A program made the position numbers and the translations under genes. A stretch of DNA of 64,000 bases from a bacterium (lineage in GTDB: Bacteria > Desulfobacterota > Binatia > DP-6): NCBI GenBank assembly GCA_026129405.1, contig JAHCID010000001.1:1736001-1800000 (forward strand). Direction: 5' to 3'. The notes below the pieces were generated by a model that did not search any database, was not told where the DNA came from, and saw only the letters and a program-made list of their open reading frames with translations. This document shows positions 17,552 to 25,661 of this stretch, in pieces (position 1 is the first letter of the stretch; every line of letters begins with the position of its first letter).

Positions 17552-18004
17552 TCACGTGATCAGCGACACGATGCGCACGGCGGGCACGCCGTCCGTGAGC
17601 GCGAGCCGCGCCATGGTCACGGGCAGCCTGAAGCGTCGCGGCCCGGCGCTTCCCGGATTGAGGAAGAGGACGCCGTCGTGCTCCGCGACACCCGGCCGAT
17701 GCGAGTGGCCGGCGACCACGACGGCGACGTCGGGCACGGCCGTCAGCTCCTTGCGATCGTGGAGGAGGTGGATGCGCACGCCGGCGAGCGTGACGGTGAT
17801 CGCCGCGGGCAGGGTCGCCGCCCACGGGCCGCGATCGTTGTTGCCGCGCACCGCGGTCACCGGGGCGATCTGCCCCAGCGCCGCCAGCACCTCGGCCGAG
17901 CCGACGTCGCCGGCGTGGAGCACGTGCACGACGCCGTCGAGCGCCGCGAGCAGCTCGGGCCGCACGAGCCCGTGCGTGTCGGAGACCACGCCGATCTCGC
18001 CCAC
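17552..18004 (-). CDS. YfcE/MJ0936-type metallophosphoesterase
   Basis: A 150-aa cytoplasmic phosphodiesterase with the calcineurin-like metal-binding motifs in order: GVVSDTHG (D9, H11), HAGDVGS, VRGNNDRG, LLHDRK and AGHSHRPG. Length and motif order match YfcE/MJ0936-type enzymes that cleave model phosphodiesters with Mn or Ni; the physiological substrate is unknown. The GTG at 18004 was chosen because it opens directly on the first beta strand and has AGGAGG 12 nt upstream. It is divergent from the trypsin-fold gene. Confidence 0.88.
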   Translation of the reverse strand: MGEIGVVSDTHGLVRPELLAALDGVVHVLHAGDVGSAEVLAALGQIAPVTAVRGNNDRGPWAATLPAAITVTLAGVRIHLLHDRKELTAVPDVAVVVAGHSHRPGVAEHDGVLFLNPGSAGPRRFRLPVTMARLALTDGVPAVRIVSLIT

Positions 18005-18071
18005 GCCGCCGTCCTGCCTCCTGCGGCCGCTGCGCTCAAGTTCCGCCGGCGCCGTGCCGATAGCAGGAGCG

Positions 18072-19673
18072 GTGGGGTGTGTCCGTGCGGCCCTGGTGTC
18101 CCTGGCGCTCGGTGCGACCCTCGCCGCTGCGTCGCCGGCGCCCATCGTCGGCGGCGCGCCGACGGGTGCCCATCCTGCCGTCGGCGCCCTGCTCGGCGGC
18201 ATCGGTCCCGGCGTGCCGACCTGCACGGCGACGCTGATCGGCTGCGGCACCCTCGTCACGGCCGCCCACTGCGTCTGTCCGTCGAAGAAGGCGCCGTGTC
18301 AGGGCGACGACGCGCCGGACCCGCTCGGCTGGAACGTGTACCTCGAGCACGCGGGCATGTTCCCGGTCGACGAGATCGTCGTGCATCCGGACTTCGCCTT
18401 CCCGGCCGCCGACCTCGCCATCCTCCGTCTGAGCTACGAGGCGACCAGCATCCCGCCCGTGCCCCTGTCCGCCGATCCCGTCGGCATGGGCACGGCAGGT
18501 CTCCTCGTCGGCTTCGGCACCACGGGCGGCAGCGACGCCGCCACGGGGATCAAGCGCGAGGGGCCGGTGACCACCGCCGCCTGCCCGAAGGGCATCGATC
18601 CGGCGACGATGGTGTGCTGGACCTACGACGGCGCGGGCGCGAACGGCTGCACCGGCGACGCGGGCGGTCCGCTGCTCGTCGCGGGCGCGCTCGCGGGCGT
18701 CGGCGCCGGCGGCACCAAGAGCAGCTGTCTCAAGGGCGACCGCGGCTACGACGTCCGCATCGCGCCGTACCGCGACTGGATCGCCGCGACCGGCGGCGAC
18801 GACGTCGGCGCCACCTGCGGCTACCTGCGCCCGATCGGCGCCGAGGGCACGACGGTGACGACGTTCACGGGCACGGTTACGCGCGACGGGCCGGAGGCCG
18901 TCCATGCCGTCCCGGTGCCCGAGCGGACGGAGGAGCTCCGCGTCGGCCTCCACGCCGCCGACGACGGCCGCAACGACTTCGATCTCTACGTCCGCTTCGG
19001 CGCGCCCCCGACGCTGGACGACTGGGACTGCGCCGAGATCGGCCCGGGCCAGTACGGCTACTGCGAGCTGATCTACCCGGACGCCGGCACCTGGTACGCC
19101 ATGGTCCGCCGCGAAGCCGGCGAGGGCGTCTACCAGATCGCCGCGACGACCCTTCCGGAGGAGGACGACGACGAGGAGGAGTTCCCGTTCTGCGGCGACG
19201 ACCTCCTCGATCCGACCAGCGAGGAGTGCGACGGCTTCGACGACGCCGCCTGCCCCGGCATGTGCGACTTCGACTGCCTGTGCCTGCGCTGCGACACGGC
19301 GACCTTCGCGATCGGCCAGATCCAGCTGGTCCGCAAGTTCCTCGTCCGCGGCCAGCTCGGCGGCCTCGACCCGTCCTTCGACCCCCGCCTCGCCGACCTC
19401 GTCCTGTCCGTCGAGGACGTCGTCGCCAACAGCGCCACCATGACGATCCCCGCCGACGACCCCGGCTGGCGCGGCTCCAAACCCAACCGCGGCCTCTGGC
19501 GCTGGCGCGGCCGCACCGACGGCCTGCGCAAGGTGGTCCTGCAACGCCGCCGCAGCGGCACGTGGAGCGTCGCCGTCGCGGGCCGTGACGTCCCGGATGC
19601 GGAGACGGTGGGGCTCGAGGGACTGGTGGTGCGCGTGCGCAGCGACTGGGTGTGCGGGGAGAAGCGCTACTGA
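18072..19673 (+). CDS. secreted trypsin-fold pseudoprotease with PPC domain
   Basis: An exported protein of about 533 aa; the start is uncertain (GTG 18054 or 18072). After the signal peptide comes a chymotrypsin-fold domain opening IVGG. It has His66 (LVTAAHCV) and Asp114 (AADLAIL), but Ala197 replaces the catalytic Ser in GDAGGP, so peptidase activity should be lost. A PPC-type domain (DFDLYVRFGAPP, WYAMVRREAGEGVYQI) and an Asp/Glu-rich linker follow. Then comes a Cys-rich CGDDLLDPTSEECDG segment, and finally the beta module shared within this window. Its paralogue at 25662-27317 keeps the Ser and has the same domain order. It may bind or inhibit rather than cut (inference). Confidence 0.8.
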   Translation: MGCVRAALVSLALGATLAAASPAPIVGGAPTGAHPAVGALLGGIGPGVPTCTATLIGCGTLVTAAHCVCPSKKAPCQGDDAPDPLGWNVYLEHAGMFPVDEIVVHPDFAFPAADLAILRLSYEATSIPPVPLSADPVGMGTAGLLVGFGTTGGSDAATGIKREGPVTTAACPKGIDPATMVCWTYDGAGANGCTGDAGGPLLVAGALAGVGAGGTKSSCLKGDRGYDVRIAPYRDWIAATGGDDVGATCGYLRPIGAEGTTVTTFTGTVTRDGPEAVHAVPVPERTEELRVGLHAADDGRNDFDLYVRFGAPPTLDDWDCAEIGPGQYGYCELIYPDAGTWYAMVRREAGEGVYQIAATTLPEEDDDEEEFPFCGDDLLDPTSEECDGFDDAACPGMCDFDCLCLRCDTATFAIGQIQLVRKFLVRGQLGGLDPSFDPRLADLVLSVEDVVANSATMTIPADDPGWRGSKPNRGLWRWRGRTDGLRKVVLQRRRSGTWSVAVAGRDVPDAETVGLEGLVVRVRSDWVCGEKRY

Positions 19674-19755
19674 AGCGCGGAGCGGCGCCGATGCCGGGGT
19701 CCGGCCGTCTCGGACACGAGCTGCGCGCGCAGGCGCCGATCGTACGAGGGCGGCG

Positions 19756-19793
19756 GCGTCGCCGAGCCGGCGGTGCGACCGGCTCGGCGACGC
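19756..19793. terminator. bidirectional hairpin terminator candidate
   Basis: A perfect 15-bp stem (19756-19770 with 19779-19793) and an 8-nt loop, between the stops of two convergent genes. Its symmetry would serve both strands. No clear U-tract, as is usual in very GC-rich genomes. Confidence 0.65.
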
Positions 19794-19797
19794 GCTG

Positions 19798-21933
19798 CTA
19801 GCGACACTTCACGGTCGCCCCACCGCCGCTCAGGGCACAGCCGGGCGACGTCTCGCCGCATTGTCCCGAGGTCGCGACCGGCGGCGTCAGCACCATGGTC
19901 GTCGTCAGCGGAAGCGCCGACGGCGCGACCGCGTACGTTCCGTTCTTCCCCTTCACCGTGACCTTCACGCCGTTCGGGGGGTTCGACACGCGCTTCAGGA
20001 CCATCTTCATGATGCCGTCCACGAGCGGGATCTCGCGACCGGCGTTCTTGTAGGTGAAGGTCGCACCGTTCTTGGCGGCGACCCAGCCGGCACGGGTGGT
20101 GGGGCTCCACGCACCGCCGGGGAGCGTCGTGTCGAGGACGACGCTGCCGTCGGCCCCGGTGACGAGCAGACGGAAGCCGTTCGTCAACGGGTCGACCGGG
20201 GGCGACATCGGCACGCCGGCGATCGTGGCGGCGAGCGACAGCTTGTCGTCGCCGGCGGGCGCGAGCACCTTCGCCAGCGTGAGCGACGGCTTCGCCACCG
20301 TGGTCGGGGCGAGGTTCGTGCAGGCGTCGCAGGCGTCGCCGAGGCCGTCGCCGTCGCCGTCGGCCTGGTCGGGATCGGGGACGGTGGGACAGACGTCCTC
20401 GGCGTCGCAGATGCCGTCCCCGTCGCCGTCGGGGAGGCCGGTGTCGGCGGGGCAGGCGGCGGCGCTGCCGGTGCAGGTTTCGGCGACGTCGCAGGCGTCG
20501 GTCGCCGGGCGACACACGGTGGCCGCCGGCGCGAAGGCGTCGGCGGGGCAGGCGGCGGAGGCGCCGGTGCAGGTTTCGGCGAGGTCGCAGACGCCGGCGG
20601 CCGGGCGGCAGATGCCGCTGGTGGCGAAGGCGTCGGCGGGGCAGGCGGCGGAGGCGCCGGTGCAGGTTTCGGCGAGGTCGCAGACGCCGGCGGCGGGGCG
20701 GCAGACGCCGCTGGTGGCGAAGGCGTCGGCGGGGCAGGCGGCGGAGGCGCCGTCGCAGGACTCGGCGAGGTCGCAGGCGCCGGCGGCCGGGCGGCAGACG
20801 CCGCCGGTGGCGAAGGCGTCGGCGGGACACGTGGCCGACGCGCCCGTGCACGTCTCGGCCGCGTCGCAGATCCCGGCCGCGTCGCGGCAGACCGTCGCGG
20901 TGGACGCGAAGCGGCAGTCGCGCCCGCAGCAGTCGCTGCCGGCGATCTCGACGTCGCACTGCTCGCCCGCCGCCGGGTCGACGACGGCGTTGCCGCAGCG
21001 CGAGTCGGCGTCGGTGATGAGCAGCGGGATCACCGGGACGCCGTCGGACCAGAAGCCCATCCCGCGGTGCTCCGGCGTGTCCTCGAGGCCGTATTCGCAG
21101 TGCGTGCCGTAGAAGGCGCAGTCGGTGAGGCCGTCGAACGTCTGCCACAGGGCGTACCAGTCGAGGGCGTCGAGCACGTTGCCGGTCGGGGCCACGTGGT
21201 TCGCCTGGAGCGCGACCGGGCCGTGGGCATCCGTGCGCATGGTGACGAAGTCGCGGTTCGCCGCCGGCACGTGCCCCGTCCTCGCCCAGATGAGGTCGCA
21301 GCCCTGGGCGCCGGCGAGCAGATCGTCGGCGCCGACGACGCAGTTCATCAGCACCGTCGACGGAATGCCGCCGAGGCTCGCGTCCATGTTGTCGTACCAG
21401 GGCTGGACGGGCATCAGCGCCTTCGGCTGCGGCAGGCTGATCGAGGCCCAGCGGTTCGCGATGTTGACGCTGACGAGGCCACCGTACGAATGGCCGACGA
21501 GCGCGAACTTCGCGAGGTCGGGCTGCACGTGCGACGGCGTCGCGGCGAGCCAGGCGAGCGCGTTCTGGATCGCGGTGATCGCGTTGCCGGTGTAGGTGCT
21601 CGGCAGCGTCAGCACGTTCGCCTGGAACTTCGGGTAGACGACGAGGTTGCCGCGGCGCACGAGGTGCTCGATCCACGGCAGGTACGGGTCGGGCGTGAGC
21701 ACGTTCGCGCCGTGGAGGACGACCACGAGCGGCGCCGTCGCCGGTGCGGGCGCGGCGGGCGCGTAGACCCAGTACTGGAGCGCCCCGGTGCCGTTCGTCG
21801 TCATGACGTAGCTGCCGTGCGGGTAGTCGTTGCCGCCGGGGCCCGACGTCGGCTGCGGCGGCGACGTCTGCGCGCCGGCCGCCGCGGCGGCGAGTACGAT
21901 TCCCAGCACCACGCTTCGAAGCATCGTTCGCAT
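19798..21933 (-). CDS. secreted alpha/beta hydrolase with disintegrin-like and TSP3 repeats
   Basis: A 711-aa exported protein with signal peptide MLRSVVLGIVLAAAAAGAQ. Residues about 40-310 form an alpha/beta-hydrolase of cutinase/polyester-hydrolase type: oxyanion HGAN at 74-77, nucleophile Ser149 in VGHSYGG, a likely acid in VVGADD and His in the DAHGPV region. Next are a Cys-rich CGNAVVDPAAGEQCD segment, five disintegrin-like repeats of about 31 aa (348-502), a thrombospondin-3 block (GDGDGICDAEDVCP, GDGDGLGDACD) and the shared beta module (about 541-700). It probably works outside the cell or on the surface, with the repeats binding calcium or anchoring it (inference). Confidence 0.85.
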   Translation of the reverse strand: MRTMLRSVVLGIVLAAAAAGAQTSPPQPTSGPGGNDYPHGSYVMTTNGTGALQYWVYAPAAPAPATAPLVVVLHGANVLTPDPYLPWIEHLVRRGNLVVYPKFQANVLTLPSTYTGNAITAIQNALAWLAATPSHVQPDLAKFALVGHSYGGLVSVNIANRWASISLPQPKALMPVQPWYDNMDASLGGIPSTVLMNCVVGADDLLAGAQGCDLIWARTGHVPAANRDFVTMRTDAHGPVALQANHVAPTGNVLDALDWYALWQTFDGLTDCAFYGTHCEYGLEDTPEHRGMGFWSDGVPVIPLLITDADSRCGNAVVDPAAGEQCDVEIAGSDCCGRDCRFASTATVCRDAAGICDAAETCTGASATCPADAFATGGVCRPAAGACDLAESCDGASAACPADAFATSGVCRPAAGVCDLAETCTGASAACPADAFATSGICRPAAGVCDLAETCTGASAACPADAFAPAATVCRPATDACDVAETCTGSAAACPADTGLPDGDGDGICDAEDVCPTVPDPDQADGDGDGLGDACDACTNLAPTTVAKPSLTLAKVLAPAGDDKLSLAATIAGVPMSPPVDPLTNGFRLLVTGADGSVVLDTTLPGGAWSPTTRAGWVAAKNGATFTYKNAGREIPLVDGIMKMVLKRVSNPPNGVKVTVKGKNGTYAVAPSALPLTTTMVLTPPVATSGQCGETSPGCALSGGGATVKCR
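20428..20892 (-). repeat. five tandem ~93-nt repeats coding disintegrin-like units
   Basis: Five in-frame copies of a unit of about 93 nt encode motifs of the type CRPAAGVCDLAETCTG followed by ASAACPADAFATSG. The central copies are nearly identical at the DNA level, including synonymous positions, so they were recently duplicated or gene-converted. The first and last copies are more diverged, and copy four has one extra codon. Confidence 0.9.
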
Positions 21934-21943
21934 CGTGGGGCCG

Positions 21944-21973
21944 GGCGTACGAGCCGCCGCTGCTTTAAATCAA
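21944..21973 (-). promoter_or_regulatory. putative promoter of the secreted hydrolase gene
   Basis: On the minus strand, TTGATT (21973-21968) in an AT-rich island, an 18-nt spacer and TACGCC (21949-21944). The ATG follows after 10 nt at 21933. Same spacing and -10 style as other candidates here. Confidence 0.45.
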
Positions 21974-21997
21974 GTGCTTTCTTTCGTGGGCGGCTCG

Positions 21998-23551
21998 TCA
22001 GATGGCGCGGTCGCGGCCCTCCCAGTGCGGGTCGCGCAGCTTGCGCTTGTAGAGCTTGCCGTTGGGGTCGCGCGGCATCGCCGCCACGAAATCGACCGAG
22101 CGCGGGCATTTGTACTTCGCGAGCCGCTGCGCGCAGAAGGCGAGGATGTCGTCGGCCAGCTCGGGTGACGCGGTCACTCCCTCGGCGGGCTCGACGACCG
22201 CCTTCACCGACTCGCCCCAGTCCGGGTCCGGCACCCCGAACACCGCCGCGTCGCCCACCTTCGGATGCGTCAGCAGCGCGCTCTCGATCTCCGCCGGGTA
22301 GATGTTGACGCCGCCGGAGATGATCATGTCGATCTTGCGGTCGCACAGGAAAAGATAGCCGGCCTGGTTCAGGTAGCCGACGTCGCCGACGGTGAAGAAG
22401 CCGTCGCGGCGGTTGGCGCGCGTCTTGTCCTCGTCGCCGTGGTACTCGAAGTCGTTCGAGCCGAGCATCATGTAGACGGTGCCGACGGTGCCCTGCGGGA
22501 CCGCGTCGCCGGCATCGTCGAGGATGCGGATCTCGGAGCTCGGCCACGCCCTGCCGACGGTGCCCGGGTACTCGAGCCACTCCTCGGGCGTGACCAGCGT
22601 GCCGCCGCCCTCGCTGGCGGCGTAGTACTCGTGGATCACCGGGCCCCACCACGCGAGCATGCGGCGCTTCACATCGACGGGGCAGGGCGCCGCCGCGTGC
22701 ACGACGTGGCGCAGGGACGAGACGTCGTAGCGCTGCTTCACGGCGTCGGGCAGCGCCAGCAGGCGGTGGAACTGCGTCGGCACCATGTGCGTGGTGGTGA
22801 CGCGGTACTTCTCGACCAGCGCCAGCGACGACTCCGGCGTCCACTTGTCCATCAGCACGACGGCGTGGCCGAAGTGGAGCGAGCAGCCGGCGAACAGCAG
22901 CACCGCCGTGTGGTAGAGCGGCGAGCCGACGAGGTGCACGTTGCCCTGCTCGGGCTGGATGCCGAACATCGCGAGGAACATGCCGTAGAACGTGCCCACG
23001 GTGTCGGGGTCGAGCGGCGCGAGCGGGCGGCGCACGCCCTTCGGACGCCCGGTCGTGCCCGACGTGTAGTTCATCACCTGGCCGGCGGCGCGGTCCGCGG
23101 GGAGCGTGTCCGGCTGGCTCGCGAGCAGCGCCTCGTAGTCGCGGAAGCCGGGGATGGCGCCGCCCACGGCGATGCGCCCCGCTTCGGGAAAACGGATCTC
23201 CTCCACGGCCGTGCGGCAGACGTCGGCGAAGCGCGCGCCGCACAGCACCGCCTTCGCGCCGGCGTTGTCGACGATGTAGGCGATCTCGGAGCCGGTCAGG
23301 TGGTGGTTGATCGGCACCAGGTAGAGGCCGCACTGGAGCGCCGCGAGGTAGGCCTCGATCATCGCGCCGTCGTTCGGCAGCACGGTGGCGAGGACGTCGC
23401 TGCGCTCGAGCCCGAGGCTGCGCAGGCCGTGCGAGAGACGGTTCACGCGCGCCAGCAGCCCGCCGCCGGTGAGCTCCTCGCCCTCCGGCGTCACGAGGAC
23501 CAGGCGGTCGGGATGGCGCTGCGCGAGGTTCCAGAAGCCGTAGTCGGACAT
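21998..23551 (-). CDS. acyl-CoA synthetase (AMP-forming)
   Basis: A 517-aa ANL-superfamily enzyme that would activate a carboxylic acid to its acyl-CoA via an acyl-adenylate. Motifs: NYTSGTTGRPKGV (P-loop, about 175-187), YYAASEGGG (A5), DGFFTVGDVGYLNQAG (A7), CDRKIDMIISGGVNIYPAEIE (hinge and A8) and the C-terminal catalytic Lys region NGKLYKRKL. Overall it looks like FadD13/fatty-acid-CoA ligases; chain length cannot be predicted. It is divergent from a double-hotdog thioesterase gene with 87 nt between starts, which points to shared acyl-CoA metabolism. Confidence 0.92.
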   Translation of the reverse strand: MSDYGFWNLAQRHPDRLVLVTPEGEELTGGGLLARVNRLSHGLRSLGLERSDVLATVLPNDGAMIEAYLAALQCGLYLVPINHHLTGSEIAYIVDNAGAKAVLCGARFADVCRTAVEEIRFPEAGRIAVGGAIPGFRDYEALLASQPDTLPADRAAGQVMNYTSGTTGRPKGVRRPLAPLDPDTVGTFYGMFLAMFGIQPEQGNVHLVGSPLYHTAVLLFAGCSLHFGHAVVLMDKWTPESSLALVEKYRVTTTHMVPTQFHRLLALPDAVKQRYDVSSLRHVVHAAAPCPVDVKRRMLAWWGPVIHEYYAASEGGGTLVTPEEWLEYPGTVGRAWPSSEIRILDDAGDAVPQGTVGTVYMMLGSNDFEYHGDEDKTRANRRDGFFTVGDVGYLNQAGYLFLCDRKIDMIISGGVNIYPAEIESALLTHPKVGDAAVFGVPDPDWGESVKAVVEPAEGVTASPELADDILAFCAQRLAKYKCPRSVDFVAAMPRDPNGKLYKRKLRDPHWEGRDRAI

Positions 23552-23638
23552 GGGCGGAGGCCGTAGCACGGCCGCGCGAGGAGGCTCCACCCCGGCGCGG
23601 TTTGCGTCGCGCCGGGGGGCGGGATCCAAACACGCCCC

Positions 23639-24439
23639 GTGTCCGTGCCCTATCTCGACGTCCTCGGGCTCGCCGCCACCGCCGGCGGCGCGGGCCGCAG
23701 CCGCTGCACGCTCGCGTTCGACGCCCGCACCGCGAATCGCGGCGGCACGCTGCACGGCGGCGTCACCGCGTCGCTGGTCTTCGTGGCGGCGGGGCTGGCG
23801 CTGGACGCGGACGCGGCGCCGGTCGATCTCGCGCTCGCCTATCTCGCGCCCGGCAGCGCCGCCGACGTCACCGCCGACGCGACCGTGCTGCGCCGCGGGA
23901 GCGAGCTGGCCCACGTCGAGGTCGCGGTCGCCGCCGGCGGTCGGCCGGTGGCGCGCGCGCTCACGGTCCAGCGCGTCGGGCCGGCCGTCCACGTGCCGGC
24001 GGCGACGGTGCCACCGGCCGTCGTGCCGCCCGAGCCGCTCGCTCCCGGCATCGGCAGCCCGTCGCCGTTCTCGCAGCGGCTCGGCATCGTGGTCGTACGG
24101 CGCGACGTGGCCTCCGGCGTGGCGCTGCTGCCGTGGAGCCCGGACCTCGCCGACGCGCGCGGCGACGTCCACGCCGGCGCGCTGGCGTCGCTCGTCGACA
24201 CCGCGGCCGGCGCGGCCGCGTGGGCGGTCGTCGGGTTCGACCGGCGCGGGCGGGCCGCCACCGTGAACATGCACCTCACGCTGCACGCCCCGGCGCGTGA
24301 CGAGGACGTCGTCGGCGAGGCGCACGCCGTCGCCGCGCACGACGGGCTCTTCACCACCGCCGTGCGGCTCTTCGGCCGGCGCACGGGCCGCGTCGTCGGC
24401 AGCGGCAGCGCCATCTACCGCATCAGCCTGCCCGCGTGA
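23639..24439 (+). CDS. double-hotdog acyl-CoA thioesterase
   Basis: A 266-aa cytoplasmic protein made of two hotdog domains, each with the PaaI/YbgC-like active-site loop: RGGTLHGGVTASL near residue 35 and ARGDVHAGALASLVDTAAG near 180. It should hydrolyse or bind acyl-CoA esters. It starts with GTG and its end overlaps the MFS gene by 4 nt (GTGA). With the divergent acyl-CoA synthetase it makes a likely acyl-CoA activation/release pair. The 87-nt gap upstream shows no strong promoter. Confidence 0.85.
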   Translation: MSVPYLDVLGLAATAGGAGRSRCTLAFDARTANRGGTLHGGVTASLVFVAAGLALDADAAPVDLALAYLAPGSAADVTADATVLRRGSELAHVEVAVAAGGRPVARALTVQRVGPAVHVPAATVPPAVVPPEPLAPGIGSPSPFSQRLGIVVVRRDVASGVALLPWSPDLADARGDVHAGALASLVDTAAGAAAWAVVGFDRRGRAATVNMHLTLHAPARDEDVVGEAHAVAAHDGLFTTAVRLFGRRTGRVVGSGSAIYRISLPA

Positions 24440-25590
24440 CGCCGCCCGCGCCGCCGCTTCTGACGCCGCGCTTCGTGCGGCTGAACGTCGCGAACTTCTG
24501 TTTCTTCCTCTGCTTCGCGTCGTTCTTCCTCCTGCCCCTGCACGTGCGCGCGCTCGGCGGCAGCGATCGCGACGTCGGCTTCGTCATGGGGACGAACGGC
24601 GTCGCCGGGCTGGCGGGCCTGCTGCTGATCGGGCCGCTGCTCGACCGCTTTCCGCGCCAGCTCTTCCTGCGCGGCGGCATCGCGGGCATGGGGCTGCTCG
24701 CGCTCGCCTACCTCGTCGTCGACACCGTCGGGCCGCTGCTCTACCTCCTGCGTGCGTTCCAGGGGCTGGCGTTCGCGGCCGGCTTCAACGCCGCGTCGAC
24801 GCTCGCGGTCGACTACGCGCCGCCGGCGCGCCGGGGCGCCGCGCTCGGGCTGTACGGGGTGTCGACGCTCGCCACGCACGCGCTCGCGCCGACGCTCGGC
24901 GAGATGCTGATCGGCCTCGGCGGCTTCCCGCTGCTCTTCGTGTCGGCGGCGGGCTACGCTGCCGTCGGGCTCGTCGCCGCGTGGTCGCTGCCGGCGGCGA
25001 CGCTGCCCGTGCCGCGCGGGCGGGGACGGTTCCGGCTGGGCGGCCTGCTCGCGGCGACGCTCGCCGCGGTCGGCTGCGGCGGCATCGCGTTCGGCGCGGT
25101 CATCACCTTCGCGCCCACCTTCGTCGCCGACGAGCACCTCGGCCCGGTGGCGACCTTCTTCCTCTCGTACACCGCCGCCGCGATCGCGACCCGGCTGGTC
25201 GGCGGCGGTCTCGGCGACCGCTTCGGCCATGCGCGCGTCGCGACGCCGGCCCTCGCCGGCCTCGGCGTCGCCATCGCCGCGCTCGCGCTGGTGTACTCGC
25301 CGGTCCAGCTCGCGCTCGCCGGCCTCGCATTCGGCACGGCGCAGGGCATCTACTACCCGGCGCTCAACGCCTTCACGGTCGACCACGCCGGCGCCGGGCA
25401 GATCGGCCGGGTGCAGACGCTCTACAACGCGACCTTCAACCTCGGCGTCACGGGCGGGGCATTCGTCCTCGGCAACGTGGTGCACGACTTCGGGCACCGG
25501 GTCACGTTTCTCTGCGCATCCGCTGCGGCACTGCTGGGGGTGGCCTGCTTCGTCCTGGCGGTGCGCCTCGGCCCGCGCGTCCGCCATTGA
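24436..25590 (+). CDS. MFS transporter
   Basis: A 384-aa inner-membrane permease with about 12 hydrophobic helices (first: NFCFFLCFASFFLLPLHV). The MFS loop-2/3 signature is degenerate (IGPLLDRFPRQLFLRG), and GGGLGDRFGHARVATP in the second half is its internal repeat. It resembles small drug/metabolite exporters. Its start overlaps the thioesterase stop, so it probably exports or imports a product of the same acyl pathway (inference). Its stop codon overlaps the -35 of the protease promoter. Confidence 0.9.
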   Translation: MTPPAPPLLTPRFVRLNVANFCFFLCFASFFLLPLHVRALGGSDRDVGFVMGTNGVAGLAGLLLIGPLLDRFPRQLFLRGGIAGMGLLALAYLVVDTVGPLLYLLRAFQGLAFAAGFNAASTLAVDYAPPARRGAALGLYGVSTLATHALAPTLGEMLIGLGGFPLLFVSAAGYAAVGLVAAWSLPAATLPVPRGRGRFRLGGLLAATLAAVGCGGIAFGAVITFAPTFVADEHLGPVATFFLSYTAAAIATRLVGGGLGDRFGHARVATPALAGLGVAIAALALVYSPVQLALAGLAFGTAQGIYYPALNAFTVDHAGAGQIGRVQTLYNATFNLGVTGGAFVLGNVVHDFGHRVTFLCASAAALLGVACFVLAVRLGPRVRH

Positions 25591-25616
25591 CTCCGGGGGG
25601 AGCGGCGCGGTAGCCC
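25587..25616 (+). promoter_or_regulatory. putative promoter of the secreted protease gene
   Basis: TTGACT (25587-25592), an 18-nt spacer and TAGCCC (25611-25616). The -35 overlaps the MFS stop codon. The chosen start at 25662 leaves a leader of about 40 nt with a GGAGGG ribosome site. Confidence 0.5.
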
Positions 25617-25661
25617 CCCGCCTCACTGCGCGCTCGGGTGCGCACTGGAGGGACCCATCTC

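Noticed and set aside
20428-20892. Tandem repeats considered as a CRISPR array
   Set aside because: Units are contiguous, in frame and protein-coding, without unique spacers; no cas genes are present.
24415-25626. Long open frame on the minus strand opposite the MFS gene
   Set aside because: Composition is Arg/Glu/Ala-rich antisense noise; the plus strand encodes a clear transporter. The same applies to many other long frames opposite real genes in this GC-rich window.
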